Shown: positions 5,665-8,263 of the stretch, in pieces
Layout of the letters: every line of letters begins with the position of its first letter
How positions within the stretch are numbered: the first letter of the stretch is position 1
NCBI GenBank assembly: GCA_003557825.1
Contig: PWNM01000263.1
Span: forward strand, 1 to 8,263
DNA length: 8,263 nucleotides
Origin: Candidatus Hydrogenedentota bacterium
GTDB lineage: Bacteria > Hydrogenedentota > Hydrogenedentia > Hydrogenedentales > SLHB01
Reading direction: 5' to 3'
The notes under the pieces: generated by a model
Told to the model about the DNA's origin: nothing
What the model saw: the letters and a program-made list of their open reading frames with translations, nothing else
The model's database searches: none
Program-made: the position numbers and the translations under genes

Positions 5665-7164
5665 ATGAGTCTACTGGGGATTGACGTGGGAACGACGGGA
5701 TGCAAGTCCGCAGCCTATAGCGTCGAAGGGACATGCCTGGCGACGGCCTACCGGGAATATGAAACCCTGCATCCCGAGCCCAACCATGCCGAGCTCAACA
5801 GCGCTTATGTTTGGGACTGCATCAAGTCCGTCATCGCTGAAGTGGCCCAAGCCACGACGGCCGACCCCATCACGGCCTTGAGCGTCAGCACCATGGGCGA
5901 GGCCATGACGCCCGTCTCGGAGGACCGACGCATTCTGGGTCCGTGTATCCTGTCGTCGGATATCCGGGGAGGCGAATACGCCGATCGCATGCGTCAGGAG
6001 CTGGGTCAAGAGGCCGTTTTCAACATCAATCCCAACATCCTCGCCCCCAGCTATTCGATGCCCAAGCTCCTGTGGATACGCGACCATGAATCCCATCAGT
6101 ACGAATCGGCATGGAAATACCTGCTCTGGGGGGATTTGGTCGCCTTTATGCTCGGATGCGAACCGGTGACGAGCTTTTCCCATGCCAACCGCACGTTGCT
6201 TTTCGACATCCATCGCGAGGACTGGTCGGATACGCTGTTGGAATGGGCTGGCATTCCCAGGGAAAAGCTGCCCCGATGCGTGATCAGCGGGACCATCGCA
6301 GGGGAAGTAGCTCCAGAGATGGCCGCCGAATTGGGGCTGCCGTCGGGCGTCCAGGTGGTAGTCGGAGGCCACGATCAATGCGTGAACTCTCTGGGTGCCG
6401 GCGTCGTCGAACCGGGCAAAGCAGTCTGCGGGATCGGCACGTTTGAATGCATCACCCCTTCCTATGACCGCATACCGACGGCGGAAGAAATGCTCCCCAT
6501 TGGGTTGAACGTGGAACACCAAGTCCTGGAGGGCATCTACGTCTCGTTCATCTACAACCAGAGCGGGACCTTGGTGCGGTGGTTTCGCGATACCTTCGCC
6601 AAAGCCGATCGGGGGCTTCTCGAGCCGGGGCAGGATATCTATGATGTGCTCGCGTCGGAAATGCCGTCGGAGCCGAGCGGGCTGTTGGTATTACCCCACT
6701 TTGAAATGACCGGCGCGCCCGATTTCATCACCGATTCGGCGGGGGTAATCGCGGGATTGCGGGTGAGTACTCCCCGCGGGGCCATTCTGAAGGCCATCAT
6801 GGAAGGCGCCACGTTTTATTTTGTTCCGAGCCTCGATGCGTTGACGGCCTTGGGATGCGACACATCCGAGTTTATCGCCACGGGCGGCGGGGCCAAGTCC
6901 GATGCCTGGCTTCAGATTAAGGCGGACATTTGCGGCGTACCTTTCGTGCGGCCTGCCATCACCGAATGCGGAGCGCTGGGCGCGGCCATGCTCGCAGGCA
7001 TCGCGACAAAGGTCTTCGCGTCCCCCCAGGAGGCCGTCGATGTGTTTGTTCAGCGGGATCGGGTGTTCGAACCCGATGGCGCTCGCCATCAGCAATACAG
7101 GGAACTGTTCGCCAAATACCAGCAACTGTATCCGGCATTGAGGGAGCTTTTGGCAACCCTTTGA
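5665..7164 (+). CDS. FGGY-family carbohydrate kinase (xylulokinase-like, substrate unknown)
   Basis: FGGY kinases phosphorylate sugars or polyols in the cytoplasm with ATP, feeding them into central metabolism. The 499-residue length is typical. The N-terminal actin-like domain opens with the phosphate-binding motif LLGIDVGTTGCK (3-14). A second region, SVSTMGEAMTPVSEDRRILGPCILSSDIR (73-101), matches the sugar-contacting stretch of xylulokinases, although SSDIR replaces their usual WNDQR. GGHDQCVNSLGAG (234-246) carries the likely catalytic base Asp237. The C-terminal domain has EFIATGGGAKSDAWLQIKAD (402-421), the adenosine-binding signature, then ECGALGAAMLAG. Family and activity class are clear. 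Substrate is not: GGHDQ is closer to the GHD form seen in some fuculokinase- or polyol-kinase-like members than to classic XylB. No isomerase, transporter or regulator is visible nearby to help. It probably begins a new transcription unit and runs into the sulfotransferase gene 22 nt downstream. Confidence 0.9.
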   Translation: MSLLGIDVGTTGCKSAAYSVEGTCLATAYREYETLHPEPNHAELNSAYVWDCIKSVIAEVAQATTADPITALSVSTMGEAMTPVSEDRRILGPCILSSDIRGGEYADRMRQELGQEAVFNINPNILAPSYSMPKLLWIRDHESHQYESAWKYLLWGDLVAFMLGCEPVTSFSHANRTLLFDIHREDWSDTLLEWAGIPREKLPRCVISGTIAGEVAPEMAAELGLPSGVQVVVGGHDQCVNSLGAGVVEPGKAVCGIGTFECITPSYDRIPTAEEMLPIGLNVEHQVLEGIYVSFIYNQSGTLVRWFRDTFAKADRGLLEPGQDIYDVLASEMPSEPSGLLVLPHFEMTGAPDFITDSAGVIAGLRVSTPRGAILKAIMEGATFYFVPSLDALTALGCDTSEFIATGGGAKSDAWLQIKADICGVPFVRPAITECGALGAAMLAGIATKVFASPQEAVDVFVQRDRVFEPDGARHQQYRELFAKYQQLYPALRELLATL

Positions 7165-7186
7165 GTACAGGCGAACCGACCCCATC

Positions 7187-8212
7187 ATGACGCACGCCAT
7201 CCCATCGCCGCCCATCGGCTTTATCATCAGCGCCCCCCGCTCGGGCAGCACCATGCTCGAACGGATACTCGAGTCCCATTCCCAAATCCTGGGCGGACCC
7301 GAGCCCCATCTGATGACGCCGCTGGCTCACCTGGGCGTTTGGGCAAATGTAGACAAAGCCCCTTACGACCACATTCTGGCAGCCGAGGCGCAGAAGGGAT
7401 TCGTCGAGCGATTGCCTCGTGGCGAGCAGGACTACTGGGATGCCTGCCGCGCCTATGCCGACGTGCTCTACGGCCGTTACCTAAGCACAAGCGCCAAAAC
7501 CGTCTGTATCGACAAGACGCCGGCCTATGCCCTTGTTTTACCCTTTCTTGAAAAGGTGTATCCCGATGCCCGTTATGTGGTCCTGACCCGCCATCCAGCG
7601 GCCATCTGGAGTTCCTACGCCAATTCCTTTTTCGACGGCGATTTCCAGACGGCATTGGACTACAATCCCATCATCAACCGCTACGTACCGGCCATGGCCC
7701 GGTTTCTCGGCACCACGACCACCGCCCATGTCCATGTTCGCTACGAGGATCTGGTGGCCGACCCGGAGCAGGAAATAGCCCGCGTCTACGACCTGTTGGA
7801 GGTCCCCTATGAGGCGGAGACCATCGCCTATGGGAGCAGGAAAGCGGACACCGGCTCGGCGAAAAACCTGGGGGACCCCATTGGCGTAGGGCAACACGAT
7901 CGTCCGACCACGGACTCGGTCAACAAGTGGGCAGGAGAACTTGCAGCCGACGGCGACAAACGCACCTTGGTGGAAAATATGATGTCCCGCATCGAGCCCG
8001 ATGATCTGGCCACCTTCGGCTATCCCATTGAGACGTTCTGGGAGCCCCTTGAACAGGCCGGAGCGACACCCCCTCCCCCACCTCGGTTGTCGCGCTATCG
8101 GATACAACGAAAACTCATCATGACGTTACGGAAGCGGGCCCAGCGTGGCGGGTTGTTTCGCCGAACACTTCAGATGGTCCGCCTTGCCGCGGATGTGCTT
8201 TTACGGGAGTAA
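7187..8212 (+). CDS. Sulfotransferase family protein with basic C-terminal tail
   Basis: Sulfotransferases move a sulfuryl group from PAPS to a hydroxyl or amine of a sugar, lipid or peptide. The 341-residue protein has the PAPS-binding features: the 5'-phosphosulfate loop ISAPRSGSTMLE (14-25), IDKTP (108-112), and the 3'-phosphate region RYVVLTRHPAAIWSSYANSFF (129-149), with Arg135 and Ser143 in the expected R-x7-S spacing. VRYEDLVADPE (184-194) and VNKWAGEL (245-252) are also typical of the bacterial Sulfotransfer_3-type family. After residue 290 comes an unusual extension: a run of five prolines (295-299) and then about 42 residues with 13 Arg/Lys and only two acidic residues. No signal peptide is present, so the enzyme is probably cytoplasmic, perhaps membrane-associated through the tail (inferred). 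The ATG at 7187 is the only start that keeps the PAPS loop, though its ribosome site is weak. The acceptor substrate cannot be predicted. Confidence 0.88.
   Translation: MTHAIPSPPIGFIISAPRSGSTMLERILESHSQILGGPEPHLMTPLAHLGVWANVDKAPYDHILAAEAQKGFVERLPRGEQDYWDACRAYADVLYGRYLSTSAKTVCIDKTPAYALVLPFLEKVYPDARYVVLTRHPAAIWSSYANSFFDGDFQTALDYNPIINRYVPAMARFLGTTTTAHVHVRYEDLVADPEQEIARVYDLLEVPYEAETIAYGSRKADTGSAKNLGDPIGVGQHDRPTTDSVNKWAGELAADGDKRTLVENMMSRIEPDDLATFGYPIETFWEPLEQAGATPPPPPRLSRYRIQRKLIMTLRKRAQRGGLFRRTLQMVRLAADVLLRE
8205..8209 (+). promoter_or_regulatory. Ribosome binding site of the last, truncated gene
   Basis: GGGAG inside the final codons of the sulfotransferase gene lies eight bases before the ATG at 8218. 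It supports a real gene start there and probable co-translation with the sulfotransferase. Confidence 0.55.
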
Positions 8213-8217
8213 TACCT

Positions 8218-8263
8218 ATGGGATCCCACGATGCTTCGGTCATCACCATTGACTGCCACTACA
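8218..8263 (+). CDS. Start of a downstream gene, 3' end cut by window edge; possibly MBL-fold hydrolase
   Basis: An ATG five bases after the sulfotransferase stop opens a frame that runs to the window edge (15 codons, MGSHDASVITIDCHY). The GGGAG ribosome site and the tight spacing support it as a real gene in the same operon. The short ITIDCHY segment reminds me of the N-terminus of some metallo-beta-lactamase-fold hydrolases, but 15 residues are far too few to assign a family, and the metal-binding motif would lie beyond the window. Treat the product as unknown. Confidence 0.5.
   Translation, partial: MGSHDASVITIDCHY

Noticed and set aside
5671..6522. 283-codon - strand frame opposite the FGGY kinase
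   Set aside because: It is antisense to conserved kinase motifs and has no signature of its own.

Overview
The window holds six genes, all on the + strand, plus the first 15 codons of a seventh. It looks like ordinary chromosomal DNA from a moderately GC-rich diderm (Gram-negative-type) bacterium. The diderm call rests on two outer-membrane secretin-type proteins with Sec signal peptides, an apolipoprotein N-acyltransferase, and a lipid II flippase. I cannot fix the phylum. The proline-rich, N-domain-less secretin pair and the sulfotransferase would suit an uncultured lineage such as PVC bacteria or Hydrogenedentota, but that is inference only. I see no tRNA, rRNA, CRISPR array, insertion sequence or other mobile element.

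Region 1 (1-2246) is a tandem pair of short secretin-like genes. The first is cut by the left edge. Its TAA stop directly abuts the ATG of the second, which has a strong Shine-Dalgarno, so the two are probably translationally coupled. Each protein is a Sec signal peptide, a Pro/Glu-rich linker and then a secretin core, with no N0/N1-type periplasmic modules.

Region 2 (2328-5595) holds lnt (lipoprotein N-acylation) and murJ (lipid II flipping), two inner-membrane envelope-biogenesis genes. They are separated by a 148-nt gap and preceded by an 81-nt gap that contains a promoter-like sequence.

Region 3 (5665-8263) starts after a good sigma70-like promoter that overlaps the murJ stop. It encodes an FGGY-family carbohydrate kinase of unknown substrate, a PAPS-dependent-type sulfotransferase with an odd basic tail, and the start of a further gene that might be an MBL-fold hydrolase. 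The short gaps (22 and 5 nt) suggest one operon. The sugar kinase and sulfotransferase may belong to carbohydrate or sulfated-polymer metabolism, but this is not demonstrated.

I did not find a clear undescribed multi-gene system. The most unusual items are the paired mini-secretins and the basic C-terminal tail on the sulfotransferase.
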